From assembly GCA_025765595.1 (NCBI GenBank), contig JAIVFH010000021.1, positions 62,001 through 126,000 of the forward strand: a DNA stretch of 64,000 nucleotides, read 5' to 3'. How positions within the stretch are numbered: position 1 is the first letter of the stretch; each line of letters opens with the position of its first letter. The notes beneath the pieces are model-generated. The model was given only the letters and a program-made list of their open reading frames with translations, did not search any database and was not told where the DNA came from. Position numbers and translations under genes: made by a program. This DNA is from Obelidium mucronatum. Taxonomy: Eukaryota; Chytridiomycota; Chytridiomycetes; Chytridiales; Chytriomycetaceae. Shown piece after piece: positions 10,411 to 23,803 of this stretch.

Positions 10411-13400
10411 ATGGAGTTCCGCACAGCGCCAACGGCGGGCCGCAGCTCGACCGACTCGCGCAGTCGCGGCAGAGCGCGCAGCCGCACCACCACGCGCGCG
10501 TCGCGGCGGCGGCGGCGCGCACAAACACGGCGGCGGCCGGCGGACACCGGCAGCGGCGAACACAGCGACGCGCCCGGCCGCTGGGCGAAGCTCGACCTCG
10601 GCGGAATGCACATCAAAAACCTGAGCGCGTCGCTGTTTGCCTTCCGCTTCCTGACTACGCTGTACCTCAACCACAACAACCTGGCCTTCCTGTCGCACGA
10701 GATCTGTCTGCTCAAGAACCTCGTGTGTCTCGATCTGTCAGGCAACAAGCTGCAGGCTGTCCCGCAAGAGCTCGGTCAAGTCGTGTCGCTGAAGGAGCTG
10801 CTGCTGTTTGACAACCAGCTCACTTTCCTGCCCGTCGATCTCGGCAATTTGTACCAGCTCGAAGTCTTTGGCCTCGAGGGCAATCCGCTCGGTGAGCCCT
10901 ACGTTGGCTTTATGCAGAAGGAGGGCGCCCTCGCTATTATTGCCTATCTCAGGGAAAATATTCCTGCCGGTCCTCATCCACAGGAAAGAGAATGGATTTC
11001 TTGTGTAGAGAATGATTCGGGTTTGACGGAGGGATCGAGTATGTTTTTTTTACTATCGCCGAAGGCGATGTTTTTTTTTTTTTTCATGTCCGCCGAAGGC
11101 GGGTCTTCACCGCCGTAGGCGGTTCACTACCGCCGAAGGCGGTATACATCATCGCCGAAGGCGATGTGTTCTCTTTTTCTTCATATCCGCCGAAGGCGGT
11201 TCACTATCGCCGAAGGCGATGTATTTATCTTTTGAATCTTTTTACTTTTCTCGCCTACGGCGAGCTATTACCGCCGTAGGCGGTGTATAATTCTTTTTTT
11301 GACATCATACCGCCGTAGGCGGTGTATCGTTTTTTTTTTTGATATCATACCGCCGTAGGTGGTGAATCATTCTTTTTTTGATTTCATACCGCCGTAGGCG
11401 GTGTCATCTTCCTTCAATATTGATGCAAAACATGATATCATCCACATTATTCCATCCACATTATACAGCTATATCATTCGATATTCTTCACCTTTCCTCT
11501 CTTTGAACTAAACTTTTTTAAAAATCATTCATAGATGCCTTCACTGTCTTGTGCTATAATACCCTTTGTGACAAGTATGCTACTCCTCAGACTTATGCTT
11601 ATACTCCTTCTTGGGCTCTTGCTTGGGATTATCGCAAGGAATTGATTTTTCATGAGATTATTAATTATAATGCCGATATTGTTTGTTTGCAGGTTTGTAA
11701 TGTACGCCGAAGGCGGTTCTCTACGCCGAAGGCGGTTCTCTACGCCGAAGGCGTGTATTCTTTTTTGATCATACCGCCGGTTCTCTACGCCGAAGGCGTG
11801 TATTCTTTTAGATCTTTCCGCCGCAGGCGGTTCTCTACGCCTTCCTCTACGGCGAAGGCGTGTATCCTATGTTGATCATACCGCCGTAGGCGGTTATTCT
11901 TTTCTTTTGCTTCATTCATTCGCCGAAGGCGAGATTCTCCCTCTTTTCTTTTGATTCAATCGCCGCAAGGCGAGATCCTTCTTTTTGATTTGATTCAATC
12001 GCCGTAGGCGAGATCCTTCTTTTTCATACAATAGGCGAGATTGTTTTTCCTTCCATGCAAAGACAATCGCCGCAGGCGAGATTCTCCCTCTTTTCTTTTG
12101 ATTCAATCACCATAGGCGAGATCCTACTTGTTGATTTGATTCAATCGCCGTAGGCGAGATCCTTCTTTTTGATTTGATTCAATCGCCTTAGGCGAGATCC
12201 GTCTTTCTGATTCGATTCAATCAATGTATGCGAGATTCTTTATTCTTTCATTCAATGACAATCGCCGCAAGGCGAGATCCTTCTTTTTGATTGAATTTAT
12301 TGCAATCGAAGGCGAAATTCTTTATTCTTCCATTCAATGACAATCGCCGCAGGCGAGATCCCTTCATTACTTTAATTTGGACTGCTTAAGACAAGATCCA
12401 CTTCCATCAAACATCCTTCTGATACAAAACAACCACACAAAAAACTCTACAGGAAATGGAAACAATACAGTTTGAAGAATATTTCCAAGAACAGTTTCTG
12501 CAAGTATCCGACTATGAGGGAGTTTTTTGGCCAAAGTCACGGGCTCGTACTATGGGAGAATACGAGCGACGCGGCGTTGACGGTTGCGCAACATTTTTTC
12601 GATCAACCAAGTGAGCCTCTCACTTCCTTCAACACGAAAAATGAGGAAAATCAACTCACATCAACCAACTCCCCATCAGGTTTCGTCTCGTTGAAAAACA
12701 CACTATTGAGTTCCAACAAATTGCTATGCAACGCCCCGAACTCCGTCGTACTGAGGACGTATTCAACCGAGTTATGGTGAAGGACAATATCGGCCTCATC
12801 ACTATCCTGGAAAGCAAAGCCGCCCCGCATTACCAGCTGATTGTCGTAAACACACACCTCCACTGGGACCCAAGCGATTCAGACGTGAAACTAGTCCAAA
12901 CCGCCATGCTTCTCGAAGAACTCAACAAAATCATTGCCCAATACGCTCCACACACTCCACCGGGAAGTAACAAACAATCCACAACAAACCAACACCCACC
13001 CATCTTGATGTGTGGAGATTTCAACAGTTTACCTGGATCCGGTGTGCATCAACTCCTCTCGACGGGTTCTGTTCCACGAGACCACTCTGACTTTGGGAAA
13101 TACACGTATGGATCTTATACTCGGGAAGGAATCTCACATACATTCCAACTGGCGAGTGCATACAGTGGAGCGCCCACCAACGGCCCCATCACCACCACCA
13201 GCGGCACGAACACGAGCGGAGAACTAGACTTTACGAACCTGACACCACAGTTCCGAGGCGTGATTGATTACATTTGGGCGAGTACGTCTTCACTGACTGT
13301 GACCGGGGTTCTAGGCAATGTTGATAAAGAGTATGTCAAGAATGGGGGTGTTGTTGGGTTCCCGAATGCTCATCATCCGAGTGATCATGTTCCGATTATG

Positions 13401-13493
13401 GCAAGTTTTTGGTATAAAGGGGAAGGGAGCAGTAATAGTATTGGAGGTGGTAACAGTAAAAAGAATGAGGGCGTTAGTAAAAAAGGGAAATAA
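10411..13493 (+). CDS. CCR4: CCR4 mRNA deadenylase (LRR + nuclease)
   Basis: Catalytic subunit of the CCR4-NOT complex, which removes poly(A) tails in the cytoplasm. Exons 10411-11038, 11535-11692, 12453-12610 and 12680-13493 give 585 residues. A basic, GC-rich N terminus is followed by leucine-rich repeats (LDLGGMHIKNLS, LYLNHNNL, LDLSGNKL, LLLFDNQL, GLEGNPL), then GPHPQEREW. The Mg-dependent endonuclease/exonuclease/phosphatase domain follows: LCYNTLCDKYAT, the METIQFEEYF acidic motif, VNTHLHWDP, CGDFNS, FRGVIDYIW and HPSDHVPI. All catalytic motifs are present and every splice keeps frame. The C terminus is Gly/Ser/Lys-rich. Introns 1 and 2 are unusually long for this locus and are filled with GC hairpins, described separately. 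Confidence 0.96.
11053..11402 (+). repeat. Dispersed GC hairpins in CCR4 intron 1
   Basis: Twelve short inverted repeats of the form CGCC-GNA-GGCG (loops GAA and GTA, one in opposite orientation), separated by T-rich spacers of 10-30 bases. The arms extend the stem in different but complementary ways, for example ACCGCC/GGCGGT, ATCGCC/GGCGAT and TCGCC/GGCGA. One copy (near 11355) has a single mismatched arm (GGTGGT). Confidence 0.95.
11704..12360 (+). repeat. Hairpin repeat array in CCR4 intron 2
   Basis: About twenty further copies of the same hairpin. In the first part the arms are mostly ACGCC/GGCGT or CCGCC/GGCGG. From about 11917 they become AATCGCC-GNA-GGCGAGATCC units spaced about 38-60 bases apart by a shared CTTCTTTTTGATTTGATTC-like spacer, that is, a degenerate tandem array. 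Loops are GAA, GTA, GCA and sometimes GCAA. A few copies have lost the left arm (near 12032 and 12222). Confidence 0.93.
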
Positions 13494-13614
13494 ACAAAAA
13501 AAAAAAATCAAAGAAAAAAAAAACAAAAGATCGAAGGACCTTTTTTTTTAATACATTAACGATTGATGCATTTATTGCTACGTTACAGGGTTACAAATGA
13601 ACCACACCCATATT

Positions 13615-14833
13615 TTATGAAGTTCTCGAATCTAAGAGCCTCAAGTGCGACCTCTTTTGTTTGATGTAATTTGCAAACTCCAAAAATCCCTCTTTCCAAC
13701 CAACCCATTCTGAAGTAAACAATGCCCCGATTAAGAAAACCGCCATTGTAAACAGAGCCATAACATAAACTGCATCCCACAAATTCTCCGAAACAGAAAA
13801 CACAGACACCACTGGCCAAACAATAAAAACAGGAACCACAAAGAAGGCAAAGTAAATCCATCCCGAGACGCGACTGACCTGGTGTTTTAGCGAATAACCA
13901 GACAATCAACGGAAAGTTTCCAACTGCAAACAGCGTAACCCCCAAAATTTTAAAAAGGAACCCCCAGATTGACACCCCGACAAAGACTGCGAACAGGTAA
14001 ACATACACCCAAAGGAATAATGAGGCCGACCCAAAGATTGTAGCTTATTCCCCATGGAATCGTAATTGATTTCCCAAATCCAAAGTTCAGCCAAAAGTGA
14101 GTCACATCAATTGTACACCACAACCAGACTATGAAACTCATTAAAAGCTCAAAAAACCCAGACATTGGATTCAACGGCATCTCAAAAAACAGTTCCTCTG
14201 GCTTATCGCGATCGTAAAAGCAAGAATGCTTGGTTCCCACCTTGTTTTTTTCCATGACAGCGGCAGCTTCAGTAGGTAGTATTGACTCCTACGGCTTGGT
14301 TTCCCGGTTAATTGAATTCCTGCTGAGGTCTTTCCAGTGACGTTCATCACGACATTTATGCAGGATTCACAAGACATGGCGCATTTGATCATTCTCATCT
14401 CCTTGCGGTAACGGCATTTCTTAGCATCAACCGAATTTTTACAATTCAGAGATAAGGGACTGCGTGGAGGACATGTGGTCAATGGCGCCGTTGAGTTGCA
14501 CTGTTTTTTGTCGGACTTGTAGTTAGCAAGAGTGAGGATAGGGAACCTCAGCACACCCACAGTCATTGGATCACTTTGCTTGAATGATTCCTCCAATTCA
14601 GAACATGTCTGAATATCGTCTGGCTCTGGTGAGCATGAGTTGTCGCAAAAGTGACTGCAGCAGTATTGTGGGACCACAGCCACCACTTGGCACTCGGTGG
14701 AGTCATAGAAGCGAATGTCAGGCAGAGTGACTGTAATGAAAACGGCAAAGAAGATTGCAAAGGAAAGGAAGAAACCCAAGTGAGAACGTTTCCAGTCACT
14801 TGGAGGCATTTTCGTGTAAATTTTTGTGACCAA
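13615..14833 (-). CDS. Multi-pass membrane protein with Cys-rich loop, unknown
   Basis: I do not recognise the family. The N terminus (from 14833, or Met at 14809) has a membrane segment, LGFFLSFAIFFAVFITVTL, followed by ~130 residues containing about 14 Cys (CCSHFCDNSC, CAMSCESC), likely a disulphide-rich lumenal or extracellular loop. A middle exon (about 14260-14007) has two helices (LLMSFIVWLWCTIDV, ISYNLWVGLIIPLG). A phase-0 intron (14006-13879, GTATGT donor, CACCAG acceptor) leads to the last exon, with two more helices and a charged tail ending at 13615. The intron joining the first two blocks (near 14260-14330) is not resolved. It converges on CCR4. Confidence 0.55.
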
Positions 14834-14873
14834 CTTTTCAAATTCCGTTACTTTGCAGGAATGTACAGCTCAT

Positions 14874-16562
14874 TTATTGATTGCGTTTCGAAACGCGCAG
14901 CATTAATCCATTCTTCAACGAGGTTGTAAATCCAATAACATGACTCAACGGGGGTTGATTAGCAACGATTTCGAAATCAAACGACTGCAGGAGCATCACA
15001 AGCACGATTTTGGATTCCAAAATCGCCATTTTATGGCCCGGACATTTGTGGATTCCTGCGCCAAAAGGAGTGAATGTGGAATCATCTATAACATTGGTTG
15101 CAGTGCTGAATCGGTCCGGGTCAAACTTTCCAAGATTTGGGCCAAATATTTCTTCATTCAAAACCATGGAGCCTTTAAAACTAGTTGCAAAACGTGTCTA
15201 ATATGCATCAGTTAGCGATTTCCCCCCGAAAAATCAGTTTGAACTCAACGCCAGCTGGAAATTTGTATCCCAACACTTCGACTGGCTTTGCGCTGACGCG
15301 GACTACAGCAGAAACAACGGGATAACGTCTTTGCGTTTCACGGAGAACTGCAAGGATCATCAGTAGTTGAAAAACATTCTATTCAAAAAATCAAGCACAA
15401 ACCGCTGTCAAGATAAGGCAACCTTTCAAGTCCCTCCACCGTCAGCGGTTCTCCTTTAGGAAATGCAGCGTCGATTTCGCGTCGTAGTTTGTCGAGGACA
15501 TGTTTGTTTTGACCAAGTGCAAGAAACATGTTTGTGATTGTGTTTGACGTCGTGTCGTGCCCTAATAGCAAGATTAGAAGTTGTGTCTCACAAAAGCGGC
15601 ATGGAATGAAGAACCTGCAATAAGTAATCCCACAAGTTCATCGCGGAACTTCTCTATCGGTAAAAAGTCCGAGACCCGTCATCAGCTTTAGCTAATAAAA
15701 CAGCCAGCAATTCGTTTTCTTCGAGATTGGCATTATCAATGATTCGATGAACAACTTTGTCCAAATGAGAATTGACCAGCCACAAGTCTTGGGGCTGGAT
15801 TTTGAGTACAGAATACAACCACTTTGGCGCAACAGCCCTCAAGAAGAACGCACGCAGGAACGTCTTGACATTGTATTGAACGGTTTCGGTTCCAGTCTCG
15901 TGCTCTTCCAGGAAACGAATGTCTCTTGAAGATACGGTTGTGAATAAAATGTCCAAAATGAGACCAGAGAGAACTCCTTGAATCTCGACATTGAATGACG
16001 CGGCATTATTCTTGCTAAGTTCATCGTTCCATATTTGAATAAGTTGCTTCGACTTTGAGACTGCTGCGATGAATGCTTTGCGAACAAATGGAGGACCCAA
16101 GACTTTGGTGATTGCTTTCCTGTGTATTCTCCACGTGTCATTTGTCGCCATTCCAACAAAAGCTAGAATGGAGGATATGGATCAATTAATTAAAGAAGGG
16201 ATCGGATCGAGAGACAGAGAGTGTGTACCGTTGGTATTAGATCCTGGGCGTTCTTTGAAAAGATGTCATCCCGAACAAACTCTGCAGAGGTAAGAACTTG
16301 CTTGATGGCCGCTGCGTCAGAGAGAAAGATCCAAATGGAGCCAAAGCGGTTTACTTGGTAGATTGGGCCTAGGCTTTGAAAGACTTTGACTGATTGCTCG
16401 TGTGACTTTCTTGTCACAATTGCAATCAGCGCCTGGATTGCCTGGAGACTGTTCGGTTGTGGCGGACAAGTTTTGCGCTGCCTTCGAAGGGTCGCTTCTG
16501 CTGAAGTAAAGCCACGCGACGATTGGGACTGTTGCAAGTGCTATAACGCGAGCATAGTCCAT
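14874..16562 (-). CDS. Cytochrome P450 monooxygenase
   Basis: Heme-thiolate monooxygenase, substrate unknown. It begins with an N-terminal membrane anchor (ARVIALATVPIVAWLYF). Motifs in order: W-x-x-H-R-K of helix C (NDTWRIHRKAI), the I-helix oxygen-binding LLGHDTTSN, the K-helix E-x-x-R (ETQRR) with a following PVV, and the heme loop FTPFGAGIHKCPG with the Cys ligand. There are at least five exons. Two frame breaks occur in the first exon: one extra base in the CAAAA run near 16482, and one missing T in the TTTT run near 16255, after which KERPGSNTN matches the normal R-P region. They cancel, which favours sequence error over inactivation. Confidence 0.85.
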
Positions 16563-16719
16563 TTTTACAGAAAGTTCCTTTATTCAAAAACGGCAAGGGC
16601 TTCATTCATAATAAAATAAAGCTACTATTTTCCAATAAAAATATTATTCACTCATCGTGCTTGTTGCTGAGGGCATTGAATCGTCTGCCTAATGTATTTT
16701 TTAAGAGAAAAGTCAAACA

Positions 16720-19670
<2,951 letters not shown>

Positions 19671-19736
19671 TTCTTTGACATGCCCGGGATTTTCCGATTG
19701 GATTCCAAAAATAAACGCCTTTTTACTCACAAATCA

Positions 19737-20929
19737 ATGTTCCCCCGTAAACTGCTCCGAACCTTCTCGACGGTTTCTCGAGAGGTGGGCTTCTTTTCTG
19801 ATTTTTTTTGCTGACGTGGCCAGTTGCTTCTTTAGTTTGTCAAGATCGTGGAAGTCGGACCAAGGGATGGATTGCAGAATGAGAAGACGCTAGTCCCCAC
19901 GGCAACAAAGGTTGCATTTATTAACGCTTTGTCTGAAACGGGACTTCCTGTCATCGAAGCCACATCGTTTGTGTCTCCCAAATGGGTAACTTGCTTCTTG
20001 TTGTGGCGGCACGAAAGAGCTGGATAACCAACTACGACCTCCAGGTGCCTCAAATGGGAGATGCATCTGAAGTGTTTTCTCAAATCAATCGAAAGCGAGG
20101 AGTTTCATACCCAGTTTTGACGCCAAACTTGAAAGGTATAGGAACCAGTTTCTCGGGCGTTCAATCTAGAACTTATATTTCACCGAATTTCAAAAGGATT
20201 CCAAGCTGCCGCTGCTGTGGGGGTCAATGAAGTCGCTGTATTCGGCGCCGCTTCGCAATCCTTCTCAAAAAAGAATATCAACGCATCAATCGAGGAAAGT
20301 TTGCAACGGTTCCAAGAAGTTATGGATGCAGCAATAAAAGAGAACATTCGTGTTCGTGGATATGTGAGCTGTGTTCTCGGGTGTCCGTATGAAGGCGCTA
20401 TCGATCCAAAAGAAGCTGCTCGAGTGGCAAAACTAATGAAGGATATGGGATGTTATGAAATATCGCTGGGAGATACTATTGGAGTGGGAACTCCCGGATC
20501 GATGACGAGATTGCTGGATGAGGTTGAGAAAGTCATGTCGTTGGATGAAGTCGCGGTGCATTGGTAAACATGGTCTTCTTTGCTTGTGTCTTCTGAACCA
20601 AAACTGACATTTATTACAGTCATGATACATATGGCCAGGCTTTAGCGAATATTCAAACCGCCATAAACAGGGGAGTCAGGGTCGTAGATAGCGCTGTGGC
20701 GGGACTTGGAGGCTGCCCATACGCAGATGGAGCTTCCGGAAATGTTTCTACAGAAGACGTTGTTTATATGCTTGAAGGAATGGGATATACTACAGGAGTT
20801 GATTTGGCGAAATTGGTGAAAGTCGGTCATTTTATTTCAACGGAAATGAAGCGTTCAAACAATTCCAGGGTGGGAAACGCAATGAAAAAGAAACTTGGCC
20901 TCGAGTCAGTTGAAAGCTGCAAAGTATAA
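19737..20929 (+). CDS. HMGCL: Hydroxymethylglutaryl-CoA lyase, mitochondrial
   Basis: Splits HMG-CoA into acetyl-CoA and acetoacetate at the end of leucine degradation. Exons 19737-19784, 19836-19985, 20045-20135, 20197-20563 and 20620-20929 give 321 residues, close to the animal enzyme. The first exon encodes a basic, Arg-rich mitochondrial presequence ([16 protein letters not shown]). The mature part opens with [15 protein letters not shown]. It contains [22 protein letters not shown] (metal/substrate region), [20 protein letters not shown] and the active-site Cys loop [19 protein letters not shown]. It starts 66 bases after the NSF stop on the same strand. Confidence 0.96.
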
Positions 20930-20995
20930 ACTCTTTATTCTTTTTGTATGTTTAAATGATTATAAATGCAAACGAAAATTCCAAGTTCTTCCCAA

Positions 20996-21690
20996 TTAAC
21001 ATCCGCTATACCAGACTTGCCAACTGTATGGGGCGGATCCTCCACAGTTGTACATTTTTCCTGCGATGCACTTACTGGAACCGAAGACTTCGCATTCAAC
21101 TCCAAGCACTGACTCCGACTCGCCACCTTTCGCTGCAGAAGCAGTTGGCCGCAACTTCTTTGTTGATTTTGCCTTTGGCTTCTTGGTCTTCTTTGGTTTT
21201 TTGGTAGGTTTTGGAGCAGGTTTCTTGGTGGTAGTTGGCATTGGTTTGGGAACAGTCGCTCCAGTGTTTCTATACTGCTGGTACATTCCCTGGATACGCG
21301 CATACTGACCCGCAGTAAACTGATCCATGCAAGAATCATCCGAATAGTCCATATAGTTCTTGATCGGATCCAATCCTGAGCCGGGGCAAGTATCTCTGTT
21401 GGTTGGGCATCCGGAAGCCGGTGAGGCTTCAGCTGGAGTATCAGAAACACCGTCACCAGATCCTGAGCAACCGCCTTGAAAAGTGTGGTAAAGACCAAGC
21501 CAGTGTCCTACTTCGTGAGTAGCTGTTCTCCCCAAGTTATAACGAGGAAGTGATCCACCCGGGAACGATCCATAGTGTACAACGACTCCATCCATCTTTG
21601 AATTTGTCTGGTAGCTGGTTGGGAAAGTTGCAATTCCGAGTAAGCCGTTGGGCAAACTTGTGCTATACACATTGAGAGTTTCTGCGCCAC
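20996..21690 (-). pseudogene. 3' half of an M43 metalloprotease gene split by a transposon
   Basis: The frame from the insertion point at 21690 reads [19 protein letters not shown] and carries the catalytic [11 protein letters not shown] zinc motif and the NYMDYS Met-turn. A Thr/Lys/Pro-rich linker follows, with a C-terminal Cys module ([19 protein letters not shown]...WQVWYSGC). It has no start or signal peptide of its own: these lie 5.4 kb away at 27110-27496. The sequence itself has no other lesion. The remaining ATG upstream is inside transposon DNA and would give a product without prodomain or signal peptide. Confidence 0.9.
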
Positions 21691-22020
21691 CATCTGGAAA
21701 CTGTGGAAATGCACAATTAGAAATAAAAGTAAATTGAAATGTGTATAAATGCATTTGAACATGTTGGATGCCTCTTATGCGACCCCCCCACGTTTGAAAA
21801 CCATTTCAAATGTCGAAGGTGCATATAAATGCATAGAAAATGCACAAAAATTTGGAGTATATTCTAAAGATGGATATTAGGAATTGTAATTGTCCGCAAT
21901 GCATTCTTAGGGTTTTTGGAATTTAGAATGTATATCTGGCATTTGATATACACAATTGACTATTTAAACAACATATAAATTAATTATATTTAAAAGGAAT
22001 ACTACAACTCAGTTTATTGA
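21691..22020 (+). repeat. Left terminal/subterminal repeat region of the transposon
   Basis: After the 10-bp terminal inverted repeat there are repeated short motifs: GAAATGCAC, ATAAATGCATTTG, ATAAATGCATAG, AAAATGCAC and GCAATGCATTC. Clusters of short subterminal repeats are typical transposase-binding regions in CACTA-type elements. Confidence 0.7.
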
Positions 22021-22058
22021 TATTAAAATGAAAAGAAACAAAACTATTCCTGAAGCCA

Positions 22059-23506
22059 CTAGCGGCGAAACTTCAATCGACCACTTTCGTTTTCATTGTT
22101 CGGCAGCAGCCGACTTGTCATTGCCTCATAGAATCGATTTAGTCCTTCGACTACAATCTCATGCTCCTGTTGAAGTTCGTCGTCATCACCTTCGTAATTG
22201 AATGTGTCCAATAGATTTTGGTACAATTTTCCCGATTTAGTGGCATACGTTAAATCACGACGCTTAACAGCAACAAGGTCAATTGCATGTCGAACCTGAA
22301 GAATGGAATTGAAGTGAAGGTTAACTTGAACTATATACAACAATTAAATACGTACACAACATGCAATGCAAGCAAGAACATGCATCGATCTGGCTTGCAA
22401 GAAACGGGACACAGTCATAGTCCGTGTCACATGTGAAACCTTGAAAAACAGAACCACGGACTTCAAAAACGAGTCGTTCATGAACAACTGTGGGCCAAGG
22501 CGCTGAGAATCGCCAACCTCAAGATACAAGAATCTGTCATATTGAAGTGTTTGAACTATTCGTAATCTGAAAACGTAAGGAATACTCACAGTGCCTCGTC
22601 GGTGATAAGATCGAGTGCCTTTTTTTCATCATTGTTCAGTTTGTAGGGATCAGCTGCTACAAACTTCTCATTGAAGACAGTCATCAGGTTGCTGCGGTGC
22701 AGCTGAACAGTTGTTTTGTACTGTCGAATGATTATTGAGAGCGATTTCTTGATGAAAATATTATGGCCACTAACCATTGTTGTCATTTCCAACGGCAGAT
22801 TTGTTAGACGGCGTTGGGCTTGTTCAGGGCTGATCTCCAGAATGGTGGCAAGCGTCTCCCAAAGCCACTCTACCGTCTCAGTGTCATCTGGACTGAAGGG
22901 AGGAACGAAAAACTGGTCAGTGAGTGCGCTTTTTTGGAAGAACAGCCGAAGATTATCGACTTGGCTGTGTTATACAGTCATTAGAAGGTTATTCAGCGTG
23001 AGAATAAAGTAAAAGGCCTTAACATACCGTTTGTTTAAGTGTTTCCATTGATGCTCCCCGCTTTGGGGTCCTTGCAAGCGATTTGGCCCTTGCTGAGCAT
23101 TTGGCTGACGCTCTGTAATGGCTTGCAACGGCTCTGGATAATCGAAATCGTTGAACTGGTGATCACGAGCTGCAGGTGCGCGATTGGTAGCGGCAGAAAA
23201 GTGATTGCCAGCAGCAGATTGACCGTTTCCAGCAGCAGATCGACCGTTGCCAGCATTGGCCAGCTCACTTCCGCGATTTCCACGACCATTGCCACGATTG
23301 CTGCCATTTTCGAAATTGCTGTTGGCTGTTTCGATTTGCTGTGATCCCCTACCATTTTAACCAAGGTTAGTAATTTCATCTAGAAGAGAGTGGATCAAGT
23401 GTTGGTTGTTGACTTATTACGATTTGCCAGTGATTGTGGCCTTCTTTCTTCGTTTGGCAGCTTGCTGGAGCCGTTTGAGCATTCTTTGGGTGTTGCCAGC
23501 GGCCAT
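22059..23506 (-). CDS. Transposon passenger protein, unknown function
   Basis: Start at 23506: a short basic exon (MAAGNTQRMLKRLQQAAKRRKK), then a GTAATA...GGTAG intron. A Gly/Asn/Ala-rich low-complexity stretch (GNGRGNRGSELANAGNGRS) follows, then a helical region of about 270 residues across several short introns: FFVPPFSPDDTETVEW, NLMTVFNEKFVAADPYKL, FLYLEVGDSQRLGPQLF, RHAIDLVAVKRRDL, ending RLKFRR. I recognise no domain. It is transcribed away from the transposase and lies wholly inside the element, so it probably serves transposition, DNA binding or regulation. Confidence 0.6.
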
Positions 23507-23803
23507 TTTCATTCAACACGTTTTTTTTTGATTTTTTTTGATTGGAACGGAAATGATGAGCAAGATAAATACTTGGTGTTCAACAGAATAAAACCGCTTT
23601 TATTTTCAATGGCTGTTATGAAAGTGGGGAAACCCAACTGCTACAAGCCCTGCCGCTGCTTGTACAAGCATACAAGCAAACTGTTTATTTTAATTGATAG
23701 TTTTCATTTCCGAGTCATTTCAAAATGATTTCATAATGAACAAAATTCTAGGTATATATTTGCATCTTGACATCCATCTTTTTTACCATTAAATAAATTT
23801 GAA

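Noticed and set aside
10384..10748. Two minus-strand frames over the CCR4 5' end
   Set aside because: A GC-rich coding sequence leaves few stops on the other strand; no motif supports them.
11053..12360. CRISPR-like array of palindromic repeats
   Set aside because: Repeats are 11-15 bases with variable arms, spacers are not unique or of fixed size, and the array is intronic in a eukaryotic gene.
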